A DNA stretch of 64,000 nucleotides from contig JANSXX010000003.1 of assembly GCA_024742815.1 (NCBI GenBank), positions 248,001 to 312,000 of the forward strand, given 5' to 3'. Of the stretch, positions 33,191 through 42,451 are shown one piece after another. The position numbers were made by a program, and so were the translations under genes. Source of the stretch: HXMU1420-13 sp024742815. Lineage in GTDB: Bacteria > Bacteroidota > Rhodothermia > Balneolales > Balneolaceae. Numbering within the stretch: the stretch's first letter is position 1; each line of letters opens with the position of its first letter. Below the pieces are notes generated by a model. That model was not told the origin of the DNA, did not search any database, and saw nothing but the letters and a program-made list of their open reading frames with translations.

Positions 33191-33618
33191 ATTTCTTCTG
33201 ATTGTTTTGATGTTGAAGAAATTATCGAGCTAAGCTCTTTTTTCTTTAGGCCTACTAAAGACAGTTAAATTAAAATATTTTAATAATTCCCTTTGACATT
33301 TAAGATTATTGAATACTTACCTAGCAAAATATTCGTGAAATTATCTTAATATAGTCGCACTAAATACTGCTACACAATAGGTTATGGATTTTCACCAGTA
33401 AAAAAACTTTTTATGCGAATTAATAATTTGGCAGGTTATACTTTTAAAAAAACTACAATTGATTTTAGAAAAGCAGACGATTTTCTGCCAATCAAACACG
33501 AGAACTTGCCAAATTTACGACTAGATATGCTATTACTTTTATGGATTTATGAATGAAATTCTCTCTCATCATTAAATTCTGAGAGCGTAATCAAATCCCT
33601 GAAGGAAAAAAAGCTGAA
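33191..33618. other. 428-bp AT-rich regulatory spacer upstream of the chemoreceptor
   Basis: No convincing gene is present. It contains TGGCA at 33429-33433 (inverted orientation, context AATTTGGCAGGTT) and two direct TGCCA elements at 33486 and 33507. A 47-codon plus-strand frame (33413-33556) overlaps these elements but has no recognisable features. Confidence 0.55.
33481..33515 (-). promoter_or_regulatory. Candidate regulator site: two TGCCA half-sites 21 bp apart
   Basis: TGCCA at 33486-33490 (TTTTCTGCCAATC) and 33507-33511 (GAACTTGCCAAATT) are direct repeats exactly 21 bp apart. Spacing, half-site and orientation relative to the downstream minus-strand gene match the site at 19135-19160. 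An inverted half-site lies 57 bp away at 33429. Confidence 0.45.
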
Positions 33619-34251
33619 CTAAAATTTATCCTTCTTGTCGATGAGGGCTTTATACAGCAACTCACGTGCGCGAAATATGTGAGCCTTAACCGTACCTAAT
33701 GGTAAATCGAGTTCGGTAGCAATCTCATCATAACTAAGTTCATCCATGTGCCGCATTTGAATCACACGACGGTATTTATCCGGAAGGTTTTGAATTGCAT
33801 GTTGGACGATTGCTTTGCGCTCACTTTTGATTACAGGAGCATCGGTAGCAAAGGAAGTATCCGGTAATTGCACTTCCATTTCTCCATCTTTTGTTTTGAT
33901 GGGATCACTGATCGAAAATGTTTGCAGTTTCTTTTTCCGCAAATAATCGATGGTGTGATTGGTTGCAATACGATATAGCCAGGTAGAAAAGGCATATTCG
34001 TTGCTGTAACTCCCAAGATTCTTAAAGGCCTTGATGAACACTTCCTGCACCAAGTCTTCTACCATTTCCTGTTCTTTGATCATTTTTCGGATATGAAAAA
34101 AGATGGGTCGGTCGTACTTGTCTACCAGCTTTTTATACGAATCCTCTCTTCCGGATAACGCTTCTGCTACCAGTTTGTCATCTTCGATACTACTTGCTGA
34201 AGCATTTTCGCGTGGCGAAGTGTTTGTAAATGATTTAGACTTGTCCTGCAT
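33619..34251 (-). CDS. ECF-type RNA polymerase sigma factor
   Basis: A 210-residue sigma-70-family factor with only regions 2 and 4. Region 2 reads DLVQEVFIKAFKNLGSY through FSTWLYRIATNHTIDYLRKKK. Region 4 has LPDKYRRVIQMRHMDELSYDEIA, then ELDLPLGTVKAHIFRARELL. A polar N-terminal extension (1-25) precedes region 2. ECF factors direct transcription of stress or envelope regulons. No anti-sigma gene is adjacent, which is typical of the SigW/RpoE-like housekeeping ECF factors of Bacteroidota. A perfect 20-bp palindrome lies 10 bp upstream of the ATG and is likely to control the gene. Confidence 0.94.
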   Translation of the reverse strand: MQDKSKSFTNTSPRENASASSIEDDKLVAEALSGREDSYKKLVDKYDRPIFFHIRKMIKEQEMVEDLVQEVFIKAFKNLGSYSNEYAFSTWLYRIATNHTIDYLRKKKLQTFSISDPIKTKDGEMEVQLPDTSFATDAPVIKSERKAIVQHAIQNLPDKYRRVIQMRHMDELSYDEIATELDLPLGTVKAHIFRARELLYKALIDKKDKF

Positions 34252-34260
34252 TAATGGGGT

Positions 34261-34280
34261 TATTTTAGTCGACTAAAATA
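34261..34280 (-). promoter_or_regulatory. Perfect 20-bp palindrome, candidate operator of the sigma factor gene
   Basis: TATTTTAGTCGACTAAAATA is self-complementary over all 20 bases and ends 10 bp before the sigma-factor ATG. A dimeric repressor or activator site is more likely than a terminator, because there is no loop or T tract and it lies in the leader. Confidence 0.6.
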
Positions 34281-34321
34281 CAAAGCTTAAGCTAAATGAA
34301 AATTCTATTTTTCAATCTTTT

Positions 34322-35260
34322 TTAACCTTTTAATATAGCTCCGTGCCGAATTCCTCCTATTGAAGTTTTTATTTCGTTCAAGGAGTAAAAGTTTAGGAAT
34401 TCATCCAGAATCAGCAAGCCAGCTAAGAAGATATCTTCGCGACCATTTAGTACCGATGGATTCAACTTCAGTAATTGATCGTATGTTTGAGTGCTAAAAA
34501 CTTCAATATTTCGGGAAATAGTTGTTCGGCCAATTATATGACCATTTAGCTGATTAATCTGCGGTGCATCCATCTGTAAATCGATAGCAGCTAATGAAGT
34601 CATGGTCCCCGCCACACCTATTGCCATTGAATGTTCGGCGACATTCAGGGATTGGTTCGCTAGAGCTTCACGTATAGCTAATCGGCAAGCTGAAATGGAT
34701 TCCTTATTTGGTGGATTTTGAGACAAAAAACGCTCCGTAAATCGAACACATCCAATATCAACTGAGGTGTAAGCCTCTAGATTGTTTCCGATCCCTACAG
34801 CTATTTCAGTACTTCCACCACCGATATCGAGTACAATATTCGATTGTTGGATACTTGTTTGATCAAGCGTTGCTAAAGCTCCCCGGTATGTGTACTGAGC
34901 TTCCTCATCACCACTCAACAAGGTAATTTCAAAACCCGTTTTTTGGTTCACGGCTTCAATAAATTGATCTCGGTTTTGCGCATCACGCACCGCACTAGTA
35001 GCTGTTACAATTACATCCTTACATTCAGGAAACTTAGCATCTAGAATTGATTTGTACTCAGTTAGAACTTCCAATACTCTAGCAATACTGTCGGTATGCA
35101 GAGTTCGGTTTTCATCTACTCCTCTACCAAGCCTGGGCATGCGGTATGCTTCGTGCAAAACTTCAAGGTTTTGATCACCTACTTTTGCTACCAATAACAG
35201 CACGGTATTGGTTCCGATATCGATTGAAGCTTTTATTTGCGGAGTAATAATGCGATCCAT
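34322..35260 (-). CDS. Ppx/GppA-family phosphatase
   Basis: A 312-residue ASKHA-fold hydrolase of exopolyphosphate or pppGpp. The first phosphate-binding loop is ASIDIGTNTVLLLVA, the second VLDIGGGSTEIAVG, with TATSAVRDAQNRDQF and the GDEEAQYTYRGA catalytic-glutamate segment between them. The length matches the short Ppx/GppA form without the C-terminal HD domain. Which substrate dominates cannot be told from sequence. The start overlaps the end of prmA by 28 bp, so the genes are probably co-transcribed in the SDR-peptidase-prmA-ppx run. Confidence 0.92.
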   Translation of the reverse strand: MDRIITPQIKASIDIGTNTVLLLVAKVGDQNLEVLHEAYRMPRLGRGVDENRTLHTDSIARVLEVLTEYKSILDAKFPECKDVIVTATSAVRDAQNRDQFIEAVNQKTGFEITLLSGDEEAQYTYRGALATLDQTSIQQSNIVLDIGGGSTEIAVGIGNNLEAYTSVDIGCVRFTERFLSQNPPNKESISACRLAIREALANQSLNVAEHSMAIGVAGTMTSLAAIDLQMDAPQINQLNGHIIGRTTISRNIEVFSTQTYDQLLKLNPSVLNGREDIFLAGLLILDEFLNFYSLNEIKTSIGGIRHGAILKG

Positions 35261-36066
35261 TCTTTTTGTTGGCGGGTGGCTACGTGGGTAAGCAATTGCT
35301 TATCCGTTACTTTTAGAATAGTGGATTCATCTGCTTCCAATAACCCGGAAAGCAATAATTTTCCACCGGGTTTAAGGTGTGCGTTTAAAATTGGGATAAG
35401 AACTAACAACGCATTTCTATTGATGTTTGCCAGAATCAAATCGTATTGTTTTCCTGCTGGAATTGTTTCTGTGGATCCCAGTTTAACTTCAAAACTATCC
35501 ACTCCATTTAGCGCCATATTTTCTCTGGCATTTTCTTCGCTCCACTCATCAATATCGAATCCAAATGCCTGCTTAGCTCCGGCTTTTAGTGCAGCTATGG
35601 CAAGAATCCCTGTTCCAGTTCCTGCATCAAGCACTTCTTCGTTTCCTTTTACAACTTCCGGAATCCATTCGAGGAGCAATCGTGTGGTAGCATGATACCC
35701 GGTTCCAAACGCCATTTTAGGATCGATCAGCAATTCGATGTATTCATCCCCATAATATGCTTCTCCCCAGGTTGGACGAACATAAAACTTGCCTATGGTT
35801 TGAGGTTCTATGCTTTGCTCCCAATTCGCATTCCAGTTTTGCGGGGCAACAATCTCCTCTTGTTCGATATAAGCATCATCGCCATAATGCAGCAAAATTC
35901 GTTCGATTTCTTCACGTTTGTAATCATCAAAATCTTTAGCTGCTATGGAGGCTATTATTCGATGATCTTCTTCCTCGAAGCCATCGAAGTCCATATCAAA
36001 CAGTTCAGCAATTAATAATTCCTGAAATTCATCTGGAATAGCGATATAAATTCGGATGTAATCCAT
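35233..36066 (-). CDS. prmA: Ribosomal protein L11 methyltransferase PrmA
   Basis: Trimethylates ribosomal protein L11 using SAM. A short N-terminal substrate-recognition domain (MDYIRIYIAIPDEFQELLIAEL) is linked to a Rossmann methyltransferase with motif I DAGTGTGILAIAALKAGA and motif IV DLILANINRNALLVLIP. The WNANWEQSIEPQ and GTGYHATTRLLLEWI segments are typical. Length 277 residues. The ATG shares one base with the stop of the upstream peptidase gene (TAATG), and the 3' end overlaps the Ppx/GppA gene by 28 bp. Confidence 0.94.
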   Translation of the reverse strand: MDYIRIYIAIPDEFQELLIAELFDMDFDGFEEEDHRIIASIAAKDFDDYKREEIERILLHYGDDAYIEQEEIVAPQNWNANWEQSIEPQTIGKFYVRPTWGEAYYGDEYIELLIDPKMAFGTGYHATTRLLLEWIPEVVKGNEEVLDAGTGTGILAIAALKAGAKQAFGFDIDEWSEENARENMALNGVDSFEVKLGSTETIPAGKQYDLILANINRNALLVLIPILNAHLKPGGKLLLSGLLEADESTILKVTDKQLLTHVATRQQKEWIALLLRK

Positions 36067-37034
36067 TACAATCGATTATAAATGAGTTCAAGCAAAACCT
36101 CGCCCACTGCCTGGAGCGTCTCGGTGCTTATTATATCCATATTATCTCTGTGCGTATGCCAGTAATCATCCAATTCTACTTCACCTTCACTATTTCTTCT
36201 GTGGTTGATGATATTGATCATCCGAATATCGGTTTGAGTGTTTACCACCCAATGGTCATCCAGAATAGAAGCTCCGAGTTCATCCAAAAATAAATCACTG
36301 TGCCCCAGCTCATCGGCCAATTCCCAGATTTCATCCACAAGATCGGGCGCATATCCTACCGATAACTCTTCTTTAGGGAATTGCGCTGTTTTCGCACCAA
36401 CCATATCCAGTAAAATTGCAAAACGGGGTGAATAGCCTGCAACCGGAGGATTTTGAGACCAATATCTTGATCCTAAAAAATACATATCTAAATCGCTGGG
36501 AACGCCGTAATCTTCTCCGTCAAATAACACGATATCAACACCGATAGGTGGAGGATTTTCAGAAAAAACCCGTGCTAGTTCAACTAAAACACCGACACCA
36601 GATCCACCATCATCGGCTCCTAAAATGTATTCTGCAGTTCGAACTGTATCCATATCCGCTCTTGGTCGTGTATCCCAGTGTGCAGAAAGCATTAGTCGAT
36701 CTTCAGCAGTTGGGTTAAATGCTGCAATGATATTCGCCATTTTTAAATCGTCGCCAGAATAGCCTTCTTCTGTAAACTCTTGAGCGAAAACCATTTGATT
36801 TCCTGCATATTCCCTGAACTTGCGTTCTAAGTATTTTCGGGTTTCTACATGACCGTAGGTATTGGGCACTCTGGGACCAAAATCTACTTGAGCCTGAATA
36901 AACGCGTAGGCTGAATCAGCATTAAATTCGGGTACTGTTCGTCCTTTTTCAGAAAACTGAAGTCCGGTTTTTTGTTCATTACTGCAGGCAAGTACTAAGA
37001 GTGATGCAGCTAGTAAAAAGTAAAATTTATTCAT
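36066..37034 (-). CDS. M28-family lipoprotein, glutaminyl-peptide cyclotransferase-like
   Basis: A 322-residue lipoprotein (lipobox LVLAC, C17). The fold is M28-like, with a single-zinc arrangement resembling glutaminyl cyclases: H119 in SAHWDTRP, D141-D142 in GADDGGSG, E174 in FDGEDYG, D210 in LLDMVG, and His in the DYWHTHRDNMD segment near the C-terminus. QC-like enzymes convert N-terminal Gln to pyroglutamate on exported proteins, which in Bacteroidota occurs after signal-peptidase cleavage; aminopeptidase activity is the alternative. It overlaps the upstream SDR gene by 8 bp and the downstream prmA by one base. Confidence 0.85.
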   Translation of the reverse strand: MNKFYFLLAASLLVLACSNEQKTGLQFSEKGRTVPEFNADSAYAFIQAQVDFGPRVPNTYGHVETRKYLERKFREYAGNQMVFAQEFTEEGYSGDDLKMANIIAAFNPTAEDRLMLSAHWDTRPRADMDTVRTAEYILGADDGGSGVGVLVELARVFSENPPPIGVDIVLFDGEDYGVPSDLDMYFLGSRYWSQNPPVAGYSPRFAILLDMVGAKTAQFPKEELSVGYAPDLVDEIWELADELGHSDLFLDELGASILDDHWVVNTQTDIRMINIINHRRNSEGEVELDDYWHTHRDNMDIISTETLQAVGEVLLELIYNRL

Positions 37035-37794
37035 TTCGATGAACCATTTGAGCCGAAGATTGAGCCACCGGCATCACTATTGTGTCTAAAATGTTTACAT
37101 GTTCGGGACGATTTGCCACAAAAACCACAATCTCAGCAATATCATCAGCTGTTAATGGCTGCATCCCTTTGTATACCGAGTCTGCTTTTTGCTGATTTCC
37201 ATCAAAACGCACGTTGCTAAATTCCGTTTCTACCAAGCCTGGTGAAACCATTGTTACGCGAATCTTAGTGCCATGCACATCTTTCTTTGTGGCTTCGGTA
37301 ATTGCTTTAACTGCATGCTTTGTAGCGCAGTAGACCGATCCGCCCGGATAGGCTTCATGGGCTGCCGTAGAACTTAAGTTTATGATATGCCCTTTATTTC
37401 GTTCGATCATTTCCGGCAAAAATAAACGCGTCATTGCAAGCAAGCCCTTCACGTTCGTGTCAATCATGATATCCCAATCTTCAAAATCTCCCGACTGGAT
37501 GGGATCAACTCCTTTTGCAAGTCCGGCATTATTCACCAGAATATCAAACTGAATATCCTGAACACTCACTTTAAACGCTTTAATGGCGTCCAAATCTCGA
37601 ACGTCAAACGCAAAAGGTAACACGGTTACGTTATGTTTGGTTTGTAGTTCTTCTGCTAATCGTGATAATCGATCCTCTCTTCTTCCGGTAATCACCAAAT
37701 GACAACCAAACGAAGCAAATTGCTCAGCAATGGCTTTACCAATTCCGGCTGTTGCACCGGTGATTAATGCTTGATTTCCGGAAAGTCTATTCAT
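37027..37794 (-). CDS. Short-chain dehydrogenase/reductase (YdfG-like)
   Basis: A 255-residue classical SDR. The NAD(P) motif is TGATAGIG (12-19), followed by ITGRREDRL, which suggests NADPH preference. NNAGLAKG, the catalytic Ser in LSSTAAHEAY, and YCATKHAVK (the YxxxK pair) are present. The C-terminal MVSPGLVETEFSNVRF segment is typical of YdfG-like 3-hydroxy-acid or serine dehydrogenases, although the substrate is not certain. It is the first gene of the overlapping run SDR-peptidase-prmA-ppx. Confidence 0.88.
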   Translation of the reverse strand: MNRLSGNQALITGATAGIGKAIAEQFASFGCHLVITGRREDRLSRLAEELQTKHNVTVLPFAFDVRDLDAIKAFKVSVQDIQFDILVNNAGLAKGVDPIQSGDFEDWDIMIDTNVKGLLAMTRLFLPEMIERNKGHIINLSSTAAHEAYPGGSVYCATKHAVKAITEATKKDVHGTKIRVTMVSPGLVETEFSNVRFDGNQQKADSVYKGMQPLTADDIAEIVVFVANRPEHVNILDTIVMPVAQSSAQMVHRNE

Positions 37795-37831
37795 GGTACG
37801 CGATTACTTTACTAGCTGATAAACTCCCAAA

Positions 37832-39364
37832 CTATCGGAGCATTTCTACTAATCTACCTGCATTGATGATTTTTTCTTCTTGAAAAACATCACCTAAAAA
37901 TTGAATTCCAACCGGCAATCCATTTTCATGCGTACCGGCCGGCACACTGATGCCACATATCCCGGCTAAATTCGCTGAAATGGTGTAAGCATCATTGAGG
38001 TACATTTGTAGAGGATCATCGATTTCTGAACCAATATCAAAGGCGGTAGTTGGCGCGGTAGGACAAGCAATTACATCCACTTGCTCAAATGCTTCTTTAA
38101 AATCGTTTTGAATCAATCGGCGAACACGCTGTGCTTTTCCATAATAAGCATCGTAATAGCCTGCGCTTAACACATAGGTACCAAGCATAATTCTACGCTT
38201 TACTTCAGGACCAAATCCTTCAGTGCGCGATTTTTTATAAAGTCGAGTTAAGGCTGAATCAAGTTTTTCAAGTTCTGATTCAATCAATGGTTTTTCAGCA
38301 TCAGATGCTGCTTTCAAACGCGATTTAATTTCCGCTTCTTCCGCTTTTAGTTCGTCTAAAACTTCATTTTTGTCGGCTCGATGCCCATATCTGATTCCAT
38401 CAAAACGAGCTAGATTACTCGAAGCTTCTGCAGTGGCAAGTATATAATAAGTGGCAAGACCGTATTTGGTGTGTGGCAAATGGATCGGAACTATTTCTGC
38501 ACCATTTTCTTCCAACTTATTGATGTTGGCTTCTACAATTGTTTTAACGCCTTCATCAAGTCCTTCCCCAAAAAACTCCTCAGGAACACCAATTTTGATG
38601 TTTTTAGTAGGATTTTGAGCCGCTGCGATATAATCAGGCACATCAAATTGTGCAGAAGTGTTATCTCTTTCATCAAAGCCGGCTATGGTTTGTAAAACGG
38701 CAGCTGCATCTTCAACAGAATGGGCAAGTGGACCAATAGAATCGAACGAAGAGGCAAAAGCTACAAGTCCATATCGAGAAACTCGGCCATAAGTGGGTTT
38801 TATACCAACTACACCACAATATGAAGCAGGTTGTCGGATTGAGCCACCAGTATCGGAGCCGAGAGTAGTATTTGCCATATTAGCAGCTACTGCAGCTGCA
38901 CTGCCGCCAGATGATCCACCTGTGACTTTCGTAGTATCGTGCGGATTTTTTGCAGCTCCATATCTACTGTATTCATTGGTAGAGCCCATGGCAAATTCGT
39001 CCATGTTTACCCGACCAATAAGAATGGCGTCAGCTGCTTTAAGGCGATCAATTACTGTGGCATCGTATACGCTATGGAAGTCGCCAAGTATCTCAGAGGC
39101 ACAAGTGGTTGGCTTTCCTTTTTCGCAGATCACATCTTTGATGCCCATGATGGCACCAAGTAATGGTCCGTGATTACTGGCATCCACTTTTTTTTGGATG
39201 CTCTGCGCTTGCTTCAAGGCATCTTCTTTATTTAGATAAACGAAGGCATTAATTTCCTCATTAGAGGCATCAATGCTCGTGAAGTACTGCTCAACCAAAT
39301 CGGTGAGGGTGAGTGTACCGGCTAAAATTTGTTGTTTGGCTTCCTGAATTGTCTTCGGAATCAA
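37832..39364 (-). CDS. gatA: Asp-tRNA(Asn)/Glu-tRNA(Gln) amidotransferase subunit A
   Basis: The glutaminase subunit of GatCAB, which makes Gln-tRNA(Gln) or Asn-tRNA(Asn) from the misacylated form. The amidase signature has the Ser-cisSer-Lys triad K76 (MGIKDVI), S151 (TGGSSGGSAAAVA) and S175 (LGSDTGGSIRQPA). The length (510 residues) is slightly above the usual 480-490 because of a Glu/Lys/Ala-rich insert around residues 330-370. gatB and gatC are not in the window. It lies 11 bp downstream of tatA on the same strand. Confidence 0.95.
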   Translation of the reverse strand: MIPKTIQEAKQQILAGTLTLTDLVEQYFTSIDASNEEINAFVYLNKEDALKQAQSIQKKVDASNHGPLLGAIMGIKDVICEKGKPTTCASEILGDFHSVYDATVIDRLKAADAILIGRVNMDEFAMGSTNEYSRYGAAKNPHDTTKVTGGSSGGSAAAVAANMANTTLGSDTGGSIRQPASYCGVVGIKPTYGRVSRYGLVAFASSFDSIGPLAHSVEDAAAVLQTIAGFDERDNTSAQFDVPDYIAAAQNPTKNIKIGVPEEFFGEGLDEGVKTIVEANINKLEENGAEIVPIHLPHTKYGLATYYILATAEASSNLARFDGIRYGHRADKNEVLDELKAEEAEIKSRLKAASDAEKPLIESELEKLDSALTRLYKKSRTEGFGPEVKRRIMLGTYVLSAGYYDAYYGKAQRVRRLIQNDFKEAFEQVDVIACPTAPTTAFDIGSEIDDPLQMYLNDAYTISANLAGICGISVPAGTHENGLPVGIQFLGDVFQEEKIINAGRLVEMLR

Positions 39365-39375
39365 GGTATCGTCAG

Positions 39376-39591
39376 TTACTTTGTGGTTTTCTTTTCGTCA
39401 GAATTTACGGCGTCTTCGATGTCTTTTGAGCTCTCTTCAATCTCTTTTTTGATATCTTTTGACGCTTGTCGGAATTCTTTTATTCCTTGTCCCAGACCTC
39501 TCGCTAATTCCGGAATGCGCTTAGCTCCAAAGAAAACAAGCACGAATATAGCGACGATGATAATTTCGGGTGCTCCTATACCATTAAACAT
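39376..39591 (-). CDS. tatA: Twin-arginine translocase subunit TatA
   Basis: A 71-residue pore-forming subunit of the Tat system, which exports folded proteins. One N-terminal membrane helix (EIIIVAIFVLVFFG) is followed by the hinge AKRIPELARGLGQGIKEF, an amphipathic helix and a charged tail. The phenylalanine-glycine hinge and the length are typical of TatA/TatE. tatC is not adjacent. It is 11 bp from gatA and probably co-transcribed with it. Confidence 0.93.
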   Translation of the reverse strand: MFNGIGAPEIIIVAIFVLVFFGAKRIPELARGLGQGIKEFRQASKDIKKEIEESSKDIEDAVNSDEKKTTK

Positions 39592-39757
39592 ATAATAAAA
39601 CCTGATTGGAAATTGTTGATGTATTTGTGCTAAGATAGCAATATTTTCGGCACGATTTTTAGTATAAAATAATTCAATGAATACTTGAATTTTAATTCAT
39701 TCAAGTGTTTAATACACCGAATCCTTAAAAAATAAAGAAAACAACGTAAGGAACACT

Positions 39758-40012
39758 ATGATTTGGACAGTTGAACTAGCTGCTGCCTTAGATGAAGCCC
39801 CTTTTCCGGCGAGTAGGGAAGAGTTAATTGAATGGGCAGAGAGAAACGGGTTACCGAATCAGGTTATCGTAAACCTCGAAGAACTTGAAGAAATTGATGA
39901 AGGTGAAAACACCATCTACGAAAGCATCGAGGATATCTGGCCTGATTACATTCGAAAAGAAGACTTCTTTCATAACGAAGAAGACGAAGGTTTCGACTAC
40001 GACGACGTTTAA
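39758..40012 (+). CDS. DUF2795-domain small acidic protein
   Basis: An 84-residue protein that fits DUF2795: a conserved AALDEAPFPASREELIEWAE then NGLPNQVIVNLEEL core, which in related proteins folds as a small helical bundle. The C-terminal third is strongly acidic (DIWPDYIRKEDFFHNEEDE). No function is established for the family. It is just upstream of the Omp85 gene on the same strand; the last codons overlap a longer but unlikely N-terminal extension of that gene. Confidence 0.85.
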   Translation: MIWTVELAAALDEAPFPASREELIEWAERNGLPNQVIVNLEELEEIDEGENTIYESIEDIWPDYIRKEDFFHNEEDEGFDYDDV

Positions 40013-40031
40013 TACCCCCCCTCCTCTAAAT

Positions 40032-42434
40032 GTGTGGCAATCTATTGCTAATTTATTAAATCGAGCACTTAACAACGCTATCTGCGCTGTAGTTTTAGTG
40101 CTATTTCTACCAATCTTTTATCCATCGCATTCTGGTGTATTTGCTCAGGAACAAACGCAAGAGCAAATACAATCAGAAGATGTTGTGCGTAGAGTTCGGT
40201 TTTCGGGGAATCGGTTTGTGAAAGATCGTACACTCGAAAACCTGGTACGAACAAAAACTAACCGGGAATTTTTAGGGATTCCCAGATTTACGCCATGGTA
40301 TTTCTTTCACCGGCTAAGTAATGGACGTTTTGGTGAAGATCCTGCCCTGCTCGATCGCGAGGTTGTATCTGCCGATATGGAACGAATTGTACTCTATTAC
40401 CAATCGTTGGGGTTCCGCGAAGTACAGGTTGATACCACCATTATCGAGTACCGAACCGATAAAATTGAAGTTTCCTTTATTATCAACGAAGGAAAACCAT
40501 CGCGCATTGAATCAGTCACCTATTCAGGATTTCCACTTAATAGCGAACCCGAAAGACGGCGTCGATTCTTTATTCAAAGTCCACTTACAGGGATTGGAAT
40601 AAATGATAGCTCGTTCAAAGTAAATCGACAGTTTAATGCACAGGAATTGAAAAATGAGCAATTGCGCGTAATCAATTTTCTACGAAACAATGGATATGCT
40701 GCCGTTGAAAGAGATTCGGTGATAGCGTACGTGCGCCCTGATTCATTGGATGATTACAAATTGCACATTCTGTATCAGGTAAATCCCGGAAATGTTTATC
40801 GCTTTGGTGATATTGAAGTACGTTTAGCAGATCCGGTGCGACCCGATAATTATACCGAACAAAAAAGCATTAAAAGTGATCAACCTGATTCTGACACACT
40901 AAAAACTGTGTTGATGATCGAGCCCGAAACAGATACAAAAATCAGTTTACTCAGCGATCAGTTGTTATTTGAGCCCGGCGAAACCTATAACGAAGAACTG
41001 TATCTGGAAACGGTAAAAGAGTATCAGAATTTAGGCAACCTCTACATTCGTCGTTTTGGTCAATCGAAAGATGGTGTTCGCCCTGATTTCAGTAAACCAT
41101 TAATTCCCACTTATTTTGATCTGGAGACTTTTACTAAGCATAATATCAGCACCGAATTTTTTGGGATGAAGCGCTATGGATTTGGAACCGGTATTGGAGT
41201 TGACTACACGAATAACAATGTATTTGGGAAAGCCGAGCAGCTTGTAATTGGTGCAAATGCAAGTTTTGAATTCGTGAGCTCTTCAACTTTAAAGGAAATT
41301 GCATCTGATTCAGCTCAATCTTCGTTATTCCGTAGCTATGAGTTGCGCACGGAATACTCAGTGCCTCGTATTTCCTGGCCATTTCGGTTTCTCGATAATC
41401 AGCGCTTCTTCACCAATGGAATTACGCGCTATACCTTGGCCTACAGTCGATCGGATCAATTACAATTCGATATAAACTCTGATGTCCGGTTCAATTACCG
41501 GTACGAAGTACAGCATAATTCTCGGCTTTCTTCATTCTTTGATCTAATCGAACTTGATATAATCGATACAAATCCCTCTGATGAGTATAAACAGACACTA
41601 ATTAACAATTTTGGAGAAAACAGTTTCGAGTTTATACGTTCGTTGCAGGATTTTGAGCCACAGATTTCATCTATCATCCGGTATACTATCCGAAGCCAAA
41701 ACACTGATCTAATCAAAAAAGACAGAGGCTATTTTAGTGAATATTCCATCTCAGCTGCCGGGAATATTCCATATGCGATTGATCGGTTTGTAGTTACTCC
41801 GGGAACTGTTGAAGGTGAACTTCCGGCTTTGCTAAAGCTAAGCGATAACACGCTTGTTTATAGCCGTTTTATCACTTTAACCGCTGATTACAGACGCTAT
41901 TACCCTCTTTCTAATTCATCTGTATTTGCCTGGCGTTTGTTCGGTGGAGTTGCTCATCCCTATGGCGAAAATCCTTCCATCCCCCTAAACCGTCGTTTCT
42001 TTGCCGGTGGCAGTAACGACATTCGTGGTTATGCTCCTTTTCAACTTGGTCCTGGTGATATTAATAATGATGAACTCACCATTAATGGTGGCGAGATAAA
42101 ACTATTGGCGCAAACCGAGGCTCGGCAAACTTTTGTGAGAGACTTGTTAAGTGCCGACTGGATTGCCTCTTGGTTCATTGATGCCGGTAATGTGTGGTAC
42201 GGACCAAGAAATGATTTTCGGGATCAGGATAATACCGATCAGCTGGAAAACGGGCGTTTTAAATTCGATAATTTCTATAATCAAATTGCCGTAAGTTCGG
42301 GATTAGGCCTTCGTCTTGATTGGGAATATCTTGTAGTACGATTTGATTTTGCATTTCGAGCACATGATCTTCAACTTGGGTGGTTTAACAACCGTAATAT
42401 GGAATTTCACTTTGGCATCGGCCATTCATTTTAG
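40032..42434 (+). CDS. Omp85-family outer-membrane assembly protein (BamA/TamA-like)
   Basis: An outer-membrane insertase or translocase. The frame is open from 39885, but a start there would overlap the DUF2795 gene over an unrelated polar stretch. GTG at 40032 gives about 800 residues that begin with a signal peptide (ICAVVLVLFLPIFY, cleavage near VFA-Q). POTRA-type repeats follow (VVRRVRFSGNRFVKDRTLENL; KIEVSFIINEGKPSRIESVTY; KLHILYQVNPGNVYRFGDIEV), then the beta-barrel with the Omp85 signature FFAGGSNDIRGYAPFQLGPG and a terminal FGIGHSF. It could be the second BamA-like protein seen in this group rather than the essential BamA. The start is the least certain part. Confidence 0.85.
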   Translation: MWQSIANLLNRALNNAICAVVLVLFLPIFYPSHSGVFAQEQTQEQIQSEDVVRRVRFSGNRFVKDRTLENLVRTKTNREFLGIPRFTPWYFFHRLSNGRFGEDPALLDREVVSADMERIVLYYQSLGFREVQVDTTIIEYRTDKIEVSFIINEGKPSRIESVTYSGFPLNSEPERRRRFFIQSPLTGIGINDSSFKVNRQFNAQELKNEQLRVINFLRNNGYAAVERDSVIAYVRPDSLDDYKLHILYQVNPGNVYRFGDIEVRLADPVRPDNYTEQKSIKSDQPDSDTLKTVLMIEPETDTKISLLSDQLLFEPGETYNEELYLETVKEYQNLGNLYIRRFGQSKDGVRPDFSKPLIPTYFDLETFTKHNISTEFFGMKRYGFGTGIGVDYTNNNVFGKAEQLVIGANASFEFVSSSTLKEIASDSAQSSLFRSYELRTEYSVPRISWPFRFLDNQRFFTNGITRYTLAYSRSDQLQFDINSDVRFNYRYEVQHNSRLSSFFDLIELDIIDTNPSDEYKQTLINNFGENSFEFIRSLQDFEPQISSIIRYTIRSQNTDLIKKDRGYFSEYSISAAGNIPYAIDRFVVTPGTVEGELPALLKLSDNTLVYSRFITLTADYRRYYPLSNSSVFAWRLFGGVAHPYGENPSIPLNRRFFAGGSNDIRGYAPFQLGPGDINNDELTINGGEIKLLAQTEARQTFVRDLLSADWIASWFIDAGNVWYGPRNDFRDQDNTDQLENGRFKFDNFYNQIAVSSGLGLRLDWEYLVVRFDFAFRAHDLQLGWFNNRNMEFHFGIGHSF

Positions 42435-42451
42435 AACAAAAAGGGCGGCGT

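Noticed and set aside
33413..33556. A 47-codon plus-strand reading frame in the spacer upstream of the chemoreceptor
   Set aside because: No recognisable sequence, no ribosome site, and it overlaps the paired TGCCA elements; most likely chance.
39885..40031. N-terminal extension of the Omp85 frame
   Set aside because: It overlaps the DUF2795 gene in another frame and is polar and unlike a signal peptide; GTG at 40032 gives a proper signal sequence.
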